Shown here one piece after another: positions 1 to 7,397 of a stretch of 26,144 bases of DNA. A model generated the notes under the pieces. It saw nothing but the letters and a program-made list of their open reading frames with translations. It did not search any database and was not told the DNA's origin. The translations under genes were made by a program, and so were the position numbers. The stretch spans positions 1 to 26,144 of IMG/VR virus record IMGVR_UViG_3300010401_000032. One strand, written 5' to 3'. The stretch is from a virus. Position 1 is the stretch's first letter; each line of letters opens with the position of its first letter.

Positions 1-490
1 CAAAAACTTGTGCAATATTTGTACGAGGATAAAAGATTTTTGTATCGGCACAATGAGTCCACCACTTAGCATTAAATCCATTTTGATTATACCAGTTTGT
101 ACATCTTAAATCTGGTGAAAGTAATAGATGTACTCTAGGAGCGGCAACTTTATGATACTTAAAAGCTTGTGGTTCGTCGCCACACTCTTTAATAAGAATA
201 GAGTTAGGAAAATATTGCTTGTCAAATGCTACTGCGTCCCAAGGACCATAATCCATGCAAAAGATTACGTCCGGAATATATTGGCCACGATTATACAACG
301 TGAAAAGCTCATTGATACCCTGATTAGAATACTTACGCATCTTGTCGCGTGGCAACATTCCATCATCGTGATATAAATTAAAATGAGTTACTTCATGTCC
401 ACGAGACATTAGTTCGGCTTTGAATCCCATTGGGGTACTCCAGGATTCCCCAAACTTTTCCCAGGATGCATATAGCATAGCAATCTTCAT
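1..490 (-). CDS. Glycosyltransferase-like protein, N-terminal part (partial)
   Basis: The frame is open from an ATG at 490 to the window edge, so about 163 N-terminal residues are seen and the C-terminus is missing. It begins MKIAMLYASWEKFGESW, like the first strand and loop of a GT-B Rossmann fold, followed by GFKAELMSRGHEV, which fits the first helix and second strand. Further on come DVIFCMDYG and a WWTHCADTKIFYP segment, which resembles the inter-domain linker of CgeB/GT4-type transferases. A role in modifying phage DNA, virion or host surface sugars is inferred. The start overlaps the stop of the upstream gene as ATGA, so it is the last visible gene of a leftward operon. The family call is moderate because the nucleotide-sugar site lies outside the window. 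Confidence 0.6.
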   Translation of the reverse strand, partial: MKIAMLYASWEKFGESWSTPMGFKAELMSRGHEVTHFNLYHDDGMLPRDKMRKYSNQGINELFTLYNRGQYIPDVIFCMDYGPWDAVAFDKQYFPNSILIKECGDEPQAFKYHKVAAPRVHLLLSPDLRCTNWYNQNGFNAKWWTHCADTKIFYPRTNIAQVF

Positions 491-1260
491 TCGAAATCCT
501 CGAATACTCCATGTAGATATCCAGAATCTACCAAGCGTTTTAGTTCTTCGTCTTTGAGCTTAGAAAGTCTTTCGACTTCTACGGCAACTTCCGTCTGAGC
601 ACTCTTTGAAGACATAACGTCAGCTAAATCGACCAAGCTTTGTTTCTGAGAACGCACTTCGTGTAGTCTATCTTTTCTAGACATTTTAAGTTGTTCCATG
701 CCCTTTTGATACAATTTCATGTGCTGATCATATTCTTCTTGGTATTTTTTATCGACGTGCCGTCGATATCTAGGATCAGTTTCTTGTATTTCACCAGATA
801 GGCTTTGATCTCTCCACTGTTCTTCTTTTTCTTTACGGTTTAAGGCTTGAAAAGCAAGAATATATTCCAGTATGGAAGCAAACAATGCCTGTTCTTCAAC
901 CTCCGTCAAAGTCTCCGTTGCCCGCATAGCATTCAAATATTCATCTATAAACACGCTTTTGTCTTCAAGCGTGAAATTCCTGAGGGCCATGCGAAATCGC
1001 GGCGTGGTCTCAAGCCGTGCGGTTATATATTTTAATCGTTCTTCACGGGTCATTTCGTCAAGTGTTTTGGAAACCACTTGATTTTTAGATAATTCTTCTC
1101 TTTTGCTTAAAATGTTTGCTACTGTTCGGTGTGCGTTTTTCGCTGACCAATCCGCTGGAAACTTTTCCGCCATCAGAGAAGCGATCTCTACATTTGATTT
1201 GCCCTGTTGAGCAAATTCGTAGATCATGATCTTTTGTTCCTCAGGAAATATCTTCGGCAT
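487..1260 (-). CDS. Helix-turn-helix and coiled-coil protein, 257 aa
   Basis: Residues about 6-50 (PEEQKIMIYEFAQQGKSN, then VEIASLMAEKF) read as a tri-helical HTH like those of phage small terminases or sigma region 4. The remainder is highly charged and predicted helical, with long runs rich in Lys, Glu and Gln (about 150-240) that suggest a coiled coil. Its start lies 20 bases inside the sigma-like gene upstream, so the two are translationally coupled. Possible roles are a small terminase subunit or the DNA-binding partner of the sigma-like protein; the sequence alone does not decide. I do not recognise the exact family. Confidence 0.7.
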   Translation of the reverse strand: MPKIFPEEQKIMIYEFAQQGKSNVEIASLMAEKFPADWSAKNAHRTVANILSKREELSKNQVVSKTLDEMTREERLKYITARLETTPRFRMALRNFTLEDKSVFIDEYLNAMRATETLTEVEEQALFASILEYILAFQALNRKEKEEQWRDQSLSGEIQETDPRYRRHVDKKYQEEYDQHMKLYQKGMEQLKMSRKDRLHEVRSQKQSLVDLADVMSSKSAQTEVAVEVERLSKLKDEELKRLVDSGYLHGVFEDFE

Positions 1261-1831
1261 TATTAATGATCTCCGTTGCTATTTCTCTAATTTGTTTTTT
1301 GATACGAGGAGGAATGTTATCTCCATTCAGTAACTTATCGTAATATGCGTGCAGATGTTTTGGCAATGCATTACGTATACTGGTATCTAACATCATTGCG
1401 TCGACTTCTTCTTCGTGAATGTTGTCGGTGATATCAACCTCCAAAGAATTAGGTTGCTTTAAAGCTGCTTTTGTCGACATGTTTTCGCGATATTTCACGA
1501 TCTTATCACATCCTACTTCATTTATAGTACAAGTCTTGCGTATTCGATCCCATAGTGGACAACGAACGCATGGCGGATTATTTGGAACCCAAATGCCGCG
1601 ACTTTGATTGTATAAGAAATTTTTAATACATACTTGAAGATATTTATAAGGAGAGGGACCTATACGAGTTGAATCATAAAATCGTAATACTCTAATGCAT
1701 TCCATCCTAATTTCCTGTGCAATGTCTTCAAAATCCATCCCAGGAATTGGATACTTTCGCCCCTCTGTATTTATCAAAGCTTCGATGACATCAGAGACTT
1801 CGATATATTCTAACACGCCGCTGGCTGTCAT
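1241..1831 (-). CDS. Sigma-70 region 2-like protein with Cys4 insert, 196 aa
   Basis: Residues about 32-78 (DFEDIAQEIRMECIRVLRFY, then SPYKYLQVCIKNFLYNQSR) have the pattern of sigma-70 region 2: an acidic DxxQE helix, an aromatic core, and a final basic helix that would contact the -10 element. It is followed at once by four cysteines (C88, C91, C101, C108), probably a zinc knuckle, and a C-terminal tail with no clear region 4 HTH. At 196 residues it is close to ECF sigma size but lacks the usual sigma4. The next gene carries an HTH and overlaps it by 20 bases. A phage transcription factor that reprograms host RNA polymerase is likely but inferred. The start follows the upstream stop by three bases. 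Confidence 0.6.
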   Translation of the reverse strand: MTASGVLEYIEVSDVIEALINTEGRKYPIPGMDFEDIAQEIRMECIRVLRFYDSTRIGPSPYKYLQVCIKNFLYNQSRGIWVPNNPPCVRCPLWDRIRKTCTINEVGCDKIVKYRENMSTKAALKQPNSLEVDITDNIHEEEVDAMMLDTSIRNALPKHLHAYYDKLLNGDNIPPRIKKQIREIATEIINNAEDIS

Positions 1832-1834
1832 ATA

Positions 1835-2110
1835 TCAATTTGTCTCGTCTTCGTCATTCTCTTGTTCTGGCTCTTCTTTTGATTCAGCAATAATTTGCTT
1901 TTCTTCTGCTTTTGTTTTTGGTTTTTCTTTTACGACTTCTACGGGCTTGAAATTTGGAGAAGCCTTTGCAAGACCAACTATTTTCTCAGCAGGGATATCG
2001 CCGGTAGCTTTTTGAGGCGGCGTTTTAACAATAGGATCTTCGCCTCTTGAATGATCAGCAACGTGACCACCATTATTAACTGTCACTCGATCGATGTTAT
2101 TTTTGTTCAT
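1835..2110 (-). CDS. Acidic low-complexity protein, 91 aa
   Basis: I do not recognise this protein. It is Lys/Glu rich, with a Pro/Lys middle (VVKEKPKTKAEEKQ) and a strongly acidic tail ending EPEQENDEDETN, so it is probably disordered. A good Shine-Dalgarno (GGAGAAAATAA) precedes the ATG at 2110, and the first 14 bases overlap the end of the upstream gene, which supports real translation. It lies directly upstream of the sigma-like gene in the same operon. Such tails are common in phage scaffold-like or polymerase-binding proteins, but no function can be assigned. Confidence 0.6.
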   Translation of the reverse strand: MNKNNIDRVTVNNGGHVADHSRGEDPIVKTPPQKATGDIPAEKIVGLAKASPNFKPVEVVKEKPKTKAEEKQIIAESKEEPEQENDEDETN

Positions 2111-2366
2111 TTATTTTCTCCTGTGAATCACAAAAACGATTTACTAAATCATGCATGGTTTCTCTTAGTCCGGCACCGCCGTTACTTAAGATAAAGTAAC
2201 CAGTCTGATCTCGTACCGTTTCACAAATCTTAATTCCAGAATACTCTGCTTTAGCTAAAGTCTGTGGACCAACTCCAACCATCTTAAAATAAATCATAAC
2301 GACATCATTCGGTATGGGTTTATTAAACTCTATTAGATTTTGTTCTGAAGATACGATTGTTTCCAT
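2097..2366 (-). CDS. Unknown small protein, 89 aa; first gene of leftward operon
   Basis: The sequence has alternating hydrophobic stretches (DVVMIYFKMVGVGPQTLAK) and a YFILSNGGAGLRETMHDLV segment; no known domain is evident. It is the promoter-proximal gene of the leftward operon running to the window edge. Its start codon at 2366 faces the AT-rich divergent region 2367-2614. The overlap with the downstream gene and the continuous frame support it as a real gene. Confidence 0.6.
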   Translation of the reverse strand: METIVSSEQNLIEFNKPIPNDVVMIYFKMVGVGPQTLAKAEYSGIKICETVRDQTGYFILSNGGAGLRETMHDLVNRFCDSQEKINEQK

Positions 2367-2614
2367 AAAGTGGGTGACAACTATGCTGTTTTATGTCATA
2401 ATAGCCCATAGCTATTGGGGCAATTAGAGAGCGGAGCGACCTTGGATTAAGAAGTAACGTCGACTTAAAGTTTAGTCGACTACTATAGATAGTACGGTAT
2501 ATTGTCTTTTTTCCCTTTTTAAGCTGTTACTTTCATTTTTAGAGTATTTTTGATATATATTATCTATAGCTCTTGTACGGTCTTTGGACTGTACTTAAAA
2601 TGAAAGAAGGGTAT
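2367..2614. promoter_or_regulatory. Divergent intergenic region with two palindromes
   Basis: This AT-rich stretch separates the leftward sigma-like operon from the rightward protease gene. It holds a perfect 7-bp inverted repeat GTCGACT (2459-2465) / AGTCGAC (2474-2480). Immediately next to it is a second one, TACTAT (2481-2486) / ATAGTA (2489-2494). Such paired dyads are typical operators. I could not identify a convincing -35/-10 pair for either direction. Confidence 0.4.
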
Positions 2615-3322
2615 ATGAAGACGAAACTTGTTTTGGTCTGTCTTGTTGTGTTGGCCCTGGGTTCCGTTTTGACTGGACAACACTTTATGGAGAATGCCGG
2701 CGTTAAGAAGATTGTTAATGCCCCGCAAGAAGACTATACGGTTTCAATAGAGTTTGTTATAGATCAGCGTCAAGTTAATCAATATCCCGTGGTTACTGAT
2801 GCTTTTATGAGAGCGGTAGAGACTTGGGCCGGTGCCGTTCCGATTCGTGCGACGGTGTATATCGAAAATCCAGTCGGATTTATCTGGCACATTGAAACGC
2901 ACTGGCGAGATCGTCCCGGAGTGATCGAAGTCCTTTTAGACGATTTACAATCGCCACCTTATTCTGCTGGTGAAGAACTTATAGGCTTATGGAAGCCGGA
3001 AGTAGATAGACTTCTATTAGACGCTGACAGGCTTGAAAAAGATCCGGCTTTAGCATACGCCGTTGCTTTGCACGAACTCGGTCATGCTTTCGGAGTCCCT
3101 CATATCGTTGGCGAGGATAAGTCTGCATTAACTGGATATATCGTTGTACCGATTCCAGACGACAAAGCACAGGAATACGTCATGTACCCTTTCAAGAGTA
3201 ATGACAAGAAGCAAGATACTTTATCGCCAGTGGAGATAGACATAGCACGTTGGCACATTATGCATGTCCTGACAGACCCCACAAACAAAAGTGTGGGTTG
3301 TAGCCTGACAAGAACGCCGTAA
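2615..3322 (+). CDS. Secreted metzincin-type zinc metalloprotease, 235 aa
   Basis: The start at 2615 gives a classical signal peptide (MKTKLVLVCLVVLALGSV) preceded by AGAAGG; an in-frame ATG at 2573 would add 14 implausible residues. The sequence HELGHAFGVPH at residues 153-163 is the full HExxHxxGxxH zinc signature of metzincins, and YVMYP near residue 190 fits the Met-turn. Size and arrangement resemble a minimal matrixin (M10) catalytic domain with no visible propeptide cysteine switch. It should act outside the cytoplasm, in periplasm or medium. The tail after about residue 215 is unlike the family. The gene stands alone between the divergent region and the promoter of the long operon. 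Confidence 0.8.
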   Translation: MKTKLVLVCLVVLALGSVLTGQHFMENAGVKKIVNAPQEDYTVSIEFVIDQRQVNQYPVVTDAFMRAVETWAGAVPIRATVYIENPVGFIWHIETHWRDRPGVIEVLLDDLQSPPYSAGEELIGLWKPEVDRLLLDADRLEKDPALAYAVALHELGHAFGVPHIVGEDKSALTGYIVVPIPDDKAQEYVMYPFKSNDKKQDTLSPVEIDIARWHIMHVLTDPTNKSVGCSLTRTP

Positions 3323-3332
3323 TACGTATAAT
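3305..3332 (+). promoter_or_regulatory. Sigma-70 promoter of the long rightward operon
   Basis: CTGACA (3305-3310), a 16-base spacer and a perfect TATAAT (3327-3332). The inverted repeat ATACC (3331-3335) / GGTAT (3341-3345) covers the start of the transcript and overlaps the Shine-Dalgarno AGAGG of the gene at 3349, so it could act as an operator or a translational hairpin. Confidence 0.6.
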
Positions 3333-3348
3333 ACCGAAGAGGTATCAT

Positions 3349-3597
3349 ATGTACAGAATGCGTTACGCATACGAAGTTAGCGTTAAAAAGGGTGTCGTAT
3401 CTATTTCCGAGCCGCTTGGAATTGAAAAACCCGAACAGCTTAAGATTGCTGGACTTACAAAGTCGGCCCTTAGGCACTGGGTCAAAGAAAAAGTTAAACA
3501 AAATCCTACTTTAGTCGATTCTTCTTTGATTGTTCGTTCTAAGTATACTGAGACGTCTCACGGCATCGCCTTAGAGTTTAAAATCGCCAATGGATGA
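3349..3597 (+). CDS. Unknown protein, 82 aa
   Basis: Small soluble protein with an N-terminal beta pattern (MRYAYEVSVKKGVVSISEPL), a central KSALRHWVKEKVKQ helix and a C-terminal strand. No family is recognised. AGAGG lies nine bases upstream of the ATG, directly after a consensus promoter, so this is the first gene of the operon. Its stop overlaps the next start by eight bases. Confidence 0.65.
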   Translation: MYRMRYAYEVSVKKGVVSISEPLGIEKPEQLKIAGLTKSALRHWVKEKVKQNPTLVDSSLIVRSKYTETSHGIALEFKIANG

Positions 3598-3862
3598 AAT
3601 CAGCAGAGCTATAAATAATCCTGCCGTTAAAGCCGGCTTGATGCTAGTTGCACCAGAAATAGTCTTTGGTGTCCAGGCTGTCGTAGGATTGTTTAGCGTT
3701 TGGACAAAACATAAGCCCGATGCCCACGACATCCTATCTATCATTGATAGACAAGTAGCGTCTATGATAGAAGAACTATCTACATCAAAATCTAAATTAA
3801 GAAGAGAAGAATTAGAAATACGCATTCATACTTTGCTGGGCGTCTTGACCAAAGTTAAATAA
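3590..3862 (+). CDS. Unknown protein with hydrophobic segment, 90 aa
   Basis: Residues about 12-38 (VKAGLMLVAPEIVFGVQAVV) are hydrophobic enough for one membrane-associated helix. The C-terminal half is charged and helical (MIEELSTSKSKLRREELEIR). Holin- or spanin-associated proteins can look like this, but no lysis neighbours are visible, so no function is claimed. Both ends overlap neighbours (8 bases upstream; TAATG with the macro domain gene downstream), which supports translation. Confidence 0.6.
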   Translation: MDEISRAINNPAVKAGLMLVAPEIVFGVQAVVGLFSVWTKHKPDAHDILSIIDRQVASMIEELSTSKSKLRREELEIRIHTLLGVLTKVK

Positions 3863-4302
3863 TGCAGTATAAAATCGGTAATATTTGGGATCGCTCGGAC
3901 GGCTGGATTGTCGTCACGACAAATATGATGATTAAGAATAACAATACTGCCGTGATGGGAGCAGGGATCGCAAAAGAAGCTGCTACTCGCAATAAAGAAT
4001 TGCCAGCTAAGTTAGCAACACATATTCATCGTCGGGGAACGGCACTCTTCTATTGTAAGCCCTATATTTGCTTACCGACTAAGATAGACTGGAAGGATAA
4101 TTCGATTATCGAACTTATCGAAGATGGCTGTAAAGAGTTAGCTGATTTTGGCGAACTTCTCACGCAATTAAACTGCCGAGATCAAATCTATCTGCCACAA
4201 CTAGGATGCGGTCTTGGCGGACTAAACTGGGAACGCGAAGTTAGACCAATTGTTGATTCAATACTCGACTCTGATCGTTTTGTGTTAGTGAGTAGAGAAT
4301 GA
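3862..4302 (+). CDS. Macro domain protein (ADP-ribose binding/processing), 146 aa
   Basis: A single macro domain fills the protein. N-terminal strands GNIWDRSDGWIVVTTN lead into VMGAGIAKEAATRN (31-44), the ligand-binding loop equivalent to GGGVAxAI. LPQLGCGLGGLNWE (111-124) is the second glycine-rich phosphate loop, characteristic of the ADP-ribose-1''-phosphatase (Poa1p-like) group. Such domains hydrolyse or bind ADP-ribose derivatives in the cytoplasm. Phage copies could act in NAD turnover, tRNA-splicing by-product clearance or reversal of ADP-ribosylation; which one is not visible here. TAATG overlap upstream and ATGA overlap downstream place it inside the operon. Confidence 0.85.
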   Translation: MQYKIGNIWDRSDGWIVVTTNMMIKNNNTAVMGAGIAKEAATRNKELPAKLATHIHRRGTALFYCKPYICLPTKIDWKDNSIIELIEDGCKELADFGELLTQLNCRDQIYLPQLGCGLGGLNWEREVRPIVDSILDSDRFVLVSRE

Positions 4303-4742
4303 CACTATACTACATATATAATGTCAAGACCGATAATGGTGAACGAGTACATGCCATGGTTGAAGATCCATTGGCCTTTGCTAGAACCGAATTTAATGCT
4401 AATACAATGGAATTCAGTGGTGTTTCTATAGAGGCAGAGACACCGCAAATAGCACAACAGATTTATCTACATCCTACTGATGGTCAAATGTGTGCCTGCG
4501 AAGAACCACTTCCAACACAACTAAAAAGAATACTTGGTTCAAGTGAAAATTTAGAAAAAATAACGCTTCTAACGAAGCAGATAATAATGAACTTGATCCA
4601 CATCAGCGATCAGCTTTCAACGCTTTCTCGCTGTCTAAATGAAATAGAGCCCGACATTCTACCGCAAGAATTTTATGCCCAACTCAAACAACAATACATC
4701 GCCGAATTCTTTAGACTACACTACCGATCTCATGATGGCTAG
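4299..4742 (+). CDS. Unknown protein, 147 aa
   Basis: The start overlaps the macro-domain stop as ATGA. The N-terminal half is beta-rich (TLYYIYNVKTDNGERVHAMV). After residue 75 it becomes helical with leucine/isoleucine heptads (LLTKQIIMNLIHISDQLSTL), suggesting oligomerisation. No catalytic motif is visible and no family is recognised. Tight coupling to the macro gene suggests co-expression only. Confidence 0.65.
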   Translation: MTLYYIYNVKTDNGERVHAMVEDPLAFARTEFNANTMEFSGVSIEAETPQIAQQIYLHPTDGQMCACEEPLPTQLKRILGSSENLEKITLLTKQIIMNLIHISDQLSTLSRCLNEIEPDILPQEFYAQLKQQYIAEFFRLHYRSHDG

Positions 4743-4962
4743 ACTGAACGGACGTCACGCCGTTCAGCAAAATCTTGGTGCATTACGCTCGCACGCCTCA
4801 ATAGCCGCTCACGACAACAAAGATATTAACGAAGAAACTTTTTTCAACGATCTGTCGGCGAAGTGGCTTGATGGCGTTAAATATGAACTTGGTCTAATTT
4901 TCGGCGTAGAAAAAGCAACAGAATTATTGGATGTGCTTTATGGCAAAACAAGAGTCACTTGA
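4732..4962 (+). CDS. Unknown protein, about 76 aa
   Basis: The frame is open from an ATG at 4675, but the upstream gene reads naturally there and the extra 19 residues are Asn/Ser filler. The tandem ATGs at 4732/4735, overlapping the upstream stop, are therefore preferred. The protein is helical with WLDGVKYELGLIFGVEKATE near the C-terminus and no known motif. It overlaps the start of the deaminase gene by 23 bases. The start choice is uncertain because no clear Shine-Dalgarno is present. Confidence 0.55.
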   Translation: MMARLNGRHAVQQNLGALRSHASIAAHDNKDINEETFFNDLSAKWLDGVKYELGLIFGVEKATELLDVLYGKTRVT

Positions 4963-5473
4963 CAGGGCGTACATAGGATGTGCCGCCCTAATTGGCGAAC
5001 TTTCACATGCCGTACGTAAGAAGGTCGGATGTATCATAGTTTCCGCTAAGGGCAATCATATCATTGCCGAAGGGTTTAATGGTACGCCCAGTGGATTTGA
5101 CAATTGTTGTGAAATCTTTGTAGCACACGATTACCAAGATAGTGATGGCTCTCATAAGATTTGTACAAAATGCTTTAGGAGTTGGCAGCTAAATGATATA
5201 ATCTGTTACTCAAAAACTAAAGATGAAGTTATTCACGCAGAAGCTAACGCACTTGCAAAAATTGCCAGATCTAATAATAGCTCCGAAGGGGCTACCTTAT
5301 ATTGTACGCTCATGCCTTGCTTTGAATGTGCGAAGCAAATTATACAAGCCGGCATTAAGAGAGTCGTCTATTTAGAGCACTATCCATATCCTGGACACAC
5401 GGGCATAGTTAGGACGCCCGGCTTAGAATTATTATTAAAAGCTCAGATACAGGTTGACAAGCTTACCGATTAG
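4940..5473 (+). CDS. dCMP deaminase family protein, 177 aa
   Basis: Zinc-dependent cytidine/deoxycytidylate deaminase fold. The catalytic HAE motif is in IHAEANAL (H99, E101) and the second zinc half is TLMPCFECAKQ (C127, C130). Extra cysteines upstream (NCC near 55 and CTKC near 75-78) resemble the second structural zinc site of T4-type dCMP deaminases. A further match is NGTPSGFDNC near the dCMP-binding loop. It converts dCMP to dUMP, feeding dTMP synthesis during phage replication. The start at 4940 has GGATG upstream; an ATG nine bases earlier is less likely. Confidence 0.85.
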   Translation: MAKQESLDRAYIGCAALIGELSHAVRKKVGCIIVSAKGNHIIAEGFNGTPSGFDNCCEIFVAHDYQDSDGSHKICTKCFRSWQLNDIICYSKTKDEVIHAEANALAKIARSNNSSEGATLYCTLMPCFECAKQIIQAGIKRVVYLEHYPYPGHTGIVRTPGLELLLKAQIQVDKLTD

Positions 5474-5490
5474 AGCGATAACGTAGTATT

Positions 5491-5943
5491 ATGCTCGAAC
5501 GTATAGCCGAATGGCTAAAAAGGCATGGTCGATATCGTATGATCCCCCGAGATCATAACGAAAAATACTTAGAACGTTTCTACCTCCTATCCACGAAGTG
5601 GCTAGGGGTATATCTACACTGCTTTTGGGCAGACGACGACGATGGATTACACGATCATCCATGGTATTCGATGAGCCTGCCACTTCGTGGAGGATTCTTG
5701 GAAGAAATGCCCGAGCGTCAAAGTGTTCCGTGTGGACCTACAGTCACTAAGTTTCGCAGACCTCTTGTTCCTGTATTACGCAGTAAGTATGCGGCACACC
5801 GTATTACGTTGCCCGCCGGCAAAGCCGGTAATGTTTGGAGCTTATTTATAAGATTTGGTCTGAAACGCCGCACGTGGGGATTCTATAGAAATGGTACATG
5901 GGAACCGGCAGCGTTTCAATCAAGAAAAGAAATGACTTCGTAA
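5491..5943 (+). CDS. Cupin-like protein, 150 aa
   Basis: The segment GLHDHPWYSMSLPLRGGFLE (about 52-71) has the spacing of a cupin metal-binding motif with two histidines, a beta-strand and a glycine turn. AHRITLPAGKAGNVWSLFIR further on looks like the second cupin strand pair. The tail WGFYRNGTWEP matches a recurrent phage/bacterial cupin-like family of unknown substrate. No Shine-Dalgarno is evident upstream. TAATG overlap couples it to the next gene. Confidence 0.6.
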   Translation: MLERIAEWLKRHGRYRMIPRDHNEKYLERFYLLSTKWLGVYLHCFWADDDDGLHDHPWYSMSLPLRGGFLEEMPERQSVPCGPTVTKFRRPLVPVLRSKYAAHRITLPAGKAGNVWSLFIRFGLKRRTWGFYRNGTWEPAAFQSRKEMTS

Positions 5944-6413
5944 TGAAGGTGTATGCATTAGTACGTAAACACTTTGATTGGTGGCACCTGATAGGTATCT
6001 ATGAAACGGCACAATTAGCTCATGTTGATCTAGAGTATATTAAAAAAGAAATGATGAAGCGGCCCAATTATCAAACGGCTTTTCTTGCTGGATCGGACGA
6101 ACACGGTAGCCCTTATCAAAGATATTATCAATGTACAGAAATAGAAAAATTCGGCGACGATGAAGAGTGGCATAATGTAGCCATATGGTATATAGAAGAA
6201 AGAAATCTTGAAAATATTGCTGTAGAAGAAAAGATATCTAGAATTAAAAAATGGCAAAAAACTAAAGAAGGTAAGTCGCGACCGCATCTTTCAGGAAAGC
6301 CAGAAATAGATTATCTGGAAAATTTAGTTCTCAGGTGTTCAAAATGCATGCATACTCAGCATGTGCCGGAAATGACCTATGAAGATAGCAGTAACGGGCC
6401 ACCGCCCCAATAA
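5943..6413 (+). CDS. Unknown protein with C-terminal CxxC, 156 aa
   Basis: The ATG at 5943 overlaps the upstream TAA, so the longer reading from 5898 is rejected. The body is helical and charged with many aromatic residues, and the C-terminus carries one CSKC pair, perhaps half of a zinc site or a redox pair. No family is recognised. The last 35 bases overlap the start of the SLOG-like gene. Confidence 0.6.
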   Translation: MKVYALVRKHFDWWHLIGIYETAQLAHVDLEYIKKEMMKRPNYQTAFLAGSDEHGSPYQRYYQCTEIEKFGDDEEWHNVAIWYIEERNLENIAVEEKISRIKKWQKTKEGKSRPHLSGKPEIDYLENLVLRCSKCMHTQHVPEMTYEDSSNGPPPQ

Positions 6414-6852
6414 ACTAGGCGGCTTTGACGCCCAGGAAGCTCACCGTGCTATCCGCAGGCACATGCGGGATCTTTTACAGAAACATGACAACCCGGAATT
6501 AATTTCCGGCGGTGCCCTTGGAATAGATCAAATGTGGATCCAAGTGGGACTTTATCTCGACCTAAAGATAACAGCAGTTCTTCCTTTTAAAGGCTACAAC
6601 GAAAAATGGCCACTGCGTTCGCAGATAGAATATCAAGAATTACTTGACCAATGTAAGGAAGTAAGATATATTGCTGATGAATTCAGTATGGCCGCCTACC
6701 AGAAACGCAATGAATGGATGGTAGACAATAGCGATCTTCTGATTGCTTACTGGAATGGGTCTAATGGTGGAACCGCAAATTGTGTACAATATGCCCGCAA
6801 TACAAACCGCAATATTCTAATTTTCAATACAGATGCATTTCTTAAAATATAG
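6379..6852 (+). CDS. SLOG-superfamily (YpsA/DprA-like) nucleotide-binding protein, 157 aa
   Basis: It starts MKIAVTGHRPNKLGGF and contains LISGGALGIDQMW (about 41-53), the glycine-rich nucleotide or ADP-ribose-binding signature of SLOG Rossmannoid proteins. It ends with SDLLIAYWNGSNGGTANCVQ, a third typical strand and phosphate loop. Proteins of this group bind nucleotide-derived ligands in the cytoplasm, and SLOG domains occur as sensors in anti-phage systems. Presence in the same operon as a macro domain suggests related ligands, which is inference. GGAA upstream of the ATG may be its ribosome site. Confidence 0.75.
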   Translation: MKIAVTGHRPNKLGGFDAQEAHRAIRRHMRDLLQKHDNPELISGGALGIDQMWIQVGLYLDLKITAVLPFKGYNEKWPLRSQIEYQELLDQCKEVRYIADEFSMAAYQKRNEWMVDNSDLLIAYWNGSNGGTANCVQYARNTNRNILIFNTDAFLKI

Positions 6853-7396
6853 TTTTCTGATTTTCCTAGGTGCTTGTGCCGCACCTCACGTTGACCTAAT
6901 GGCCGGCGTGAGAAATTTTGATGGTGCCTGGGAACAGATGGACGTACAACCCGCAGTAGCCGCACAGGTGAATACCGCTTCGCCAAACGGATTTGGTGCA
7001 GAATGTGGTTTTATAGCCAGTTCTGATACATCATATGATGGAACATATGTCAATCGACAAGCTAATCATGCTAGCTCGTCCGTACACGAGATATTTATTG
7101 GAGCAAGAAAGAACTTTCTACTGAGTGAAAAGCTACAATTTTTCCTAAGTGCCGGAGAGTCTTATGCTTCATTAAATACGAGTGTGGATCTTGCGTATAA
7201 TGACAATACCGTTTCGCGTAAAACTGAATCGCTATCGCCTTATGCACAAGCAGGATTAAACTTGTTCGTTGGTCATAATTATACTATCGGTATTCTAGTA
7301 CGACGCGATTTTTGGTCAGAAGGTCACAATATGTTCGAAATCGAACCTCTTGCCGATAGTACTTCTGGCTTCTTAACATTTGGATATAGCTTTTAA
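6833..7396 (+). CDS. Lipoprotein with beta-barrel-like pattern, 187 aa
   Basis: The N-terminus MHFLKYSFLIFLGAC is a lipoprotein signal with lipobox LGAC, predicting lipidation at C15. The rest shows alternating polar/hydrophobic strands and ends in aromatic phenylalanine (SGFLTFGYSF), like the sorting signature of outer-membrane beta-barrel proteins. At about 170 mature residues an eight-stranded barrel or half-barrel is possible. It probably sits in the host outer membrane, where phage lipoproteins can block receptor use or superinfection; this role is inferred. The first 20 bases overlap the SLOG-like gene. Confidence 0.65.
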   Translation: MHFLKYSFLIFLGACAAPHVDLMAGVRNFDGAWEQMDVQPAVAAQVNTASPNGFGAECGFIASSDTSYDGTYVNRQANHASSSVHEIFIGARKNFLLSEKLQFFLSAGESYASLNTSVDLAYNDNTVSRKTESLSPYAQAGLNLFVGHNYTIGILVRRDFWSEGHNMFEIEPLADSTSGFLTFGYSF

Positions 7397-7397
7397 T

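Noticed and set aside
3278-3300. Hairpin CCCACA/TGTGGG at the end of the protease gene as terminator
   Set aside because: It lies inside the coding region and is followed by TTGTAGCC, not by a uridine run.
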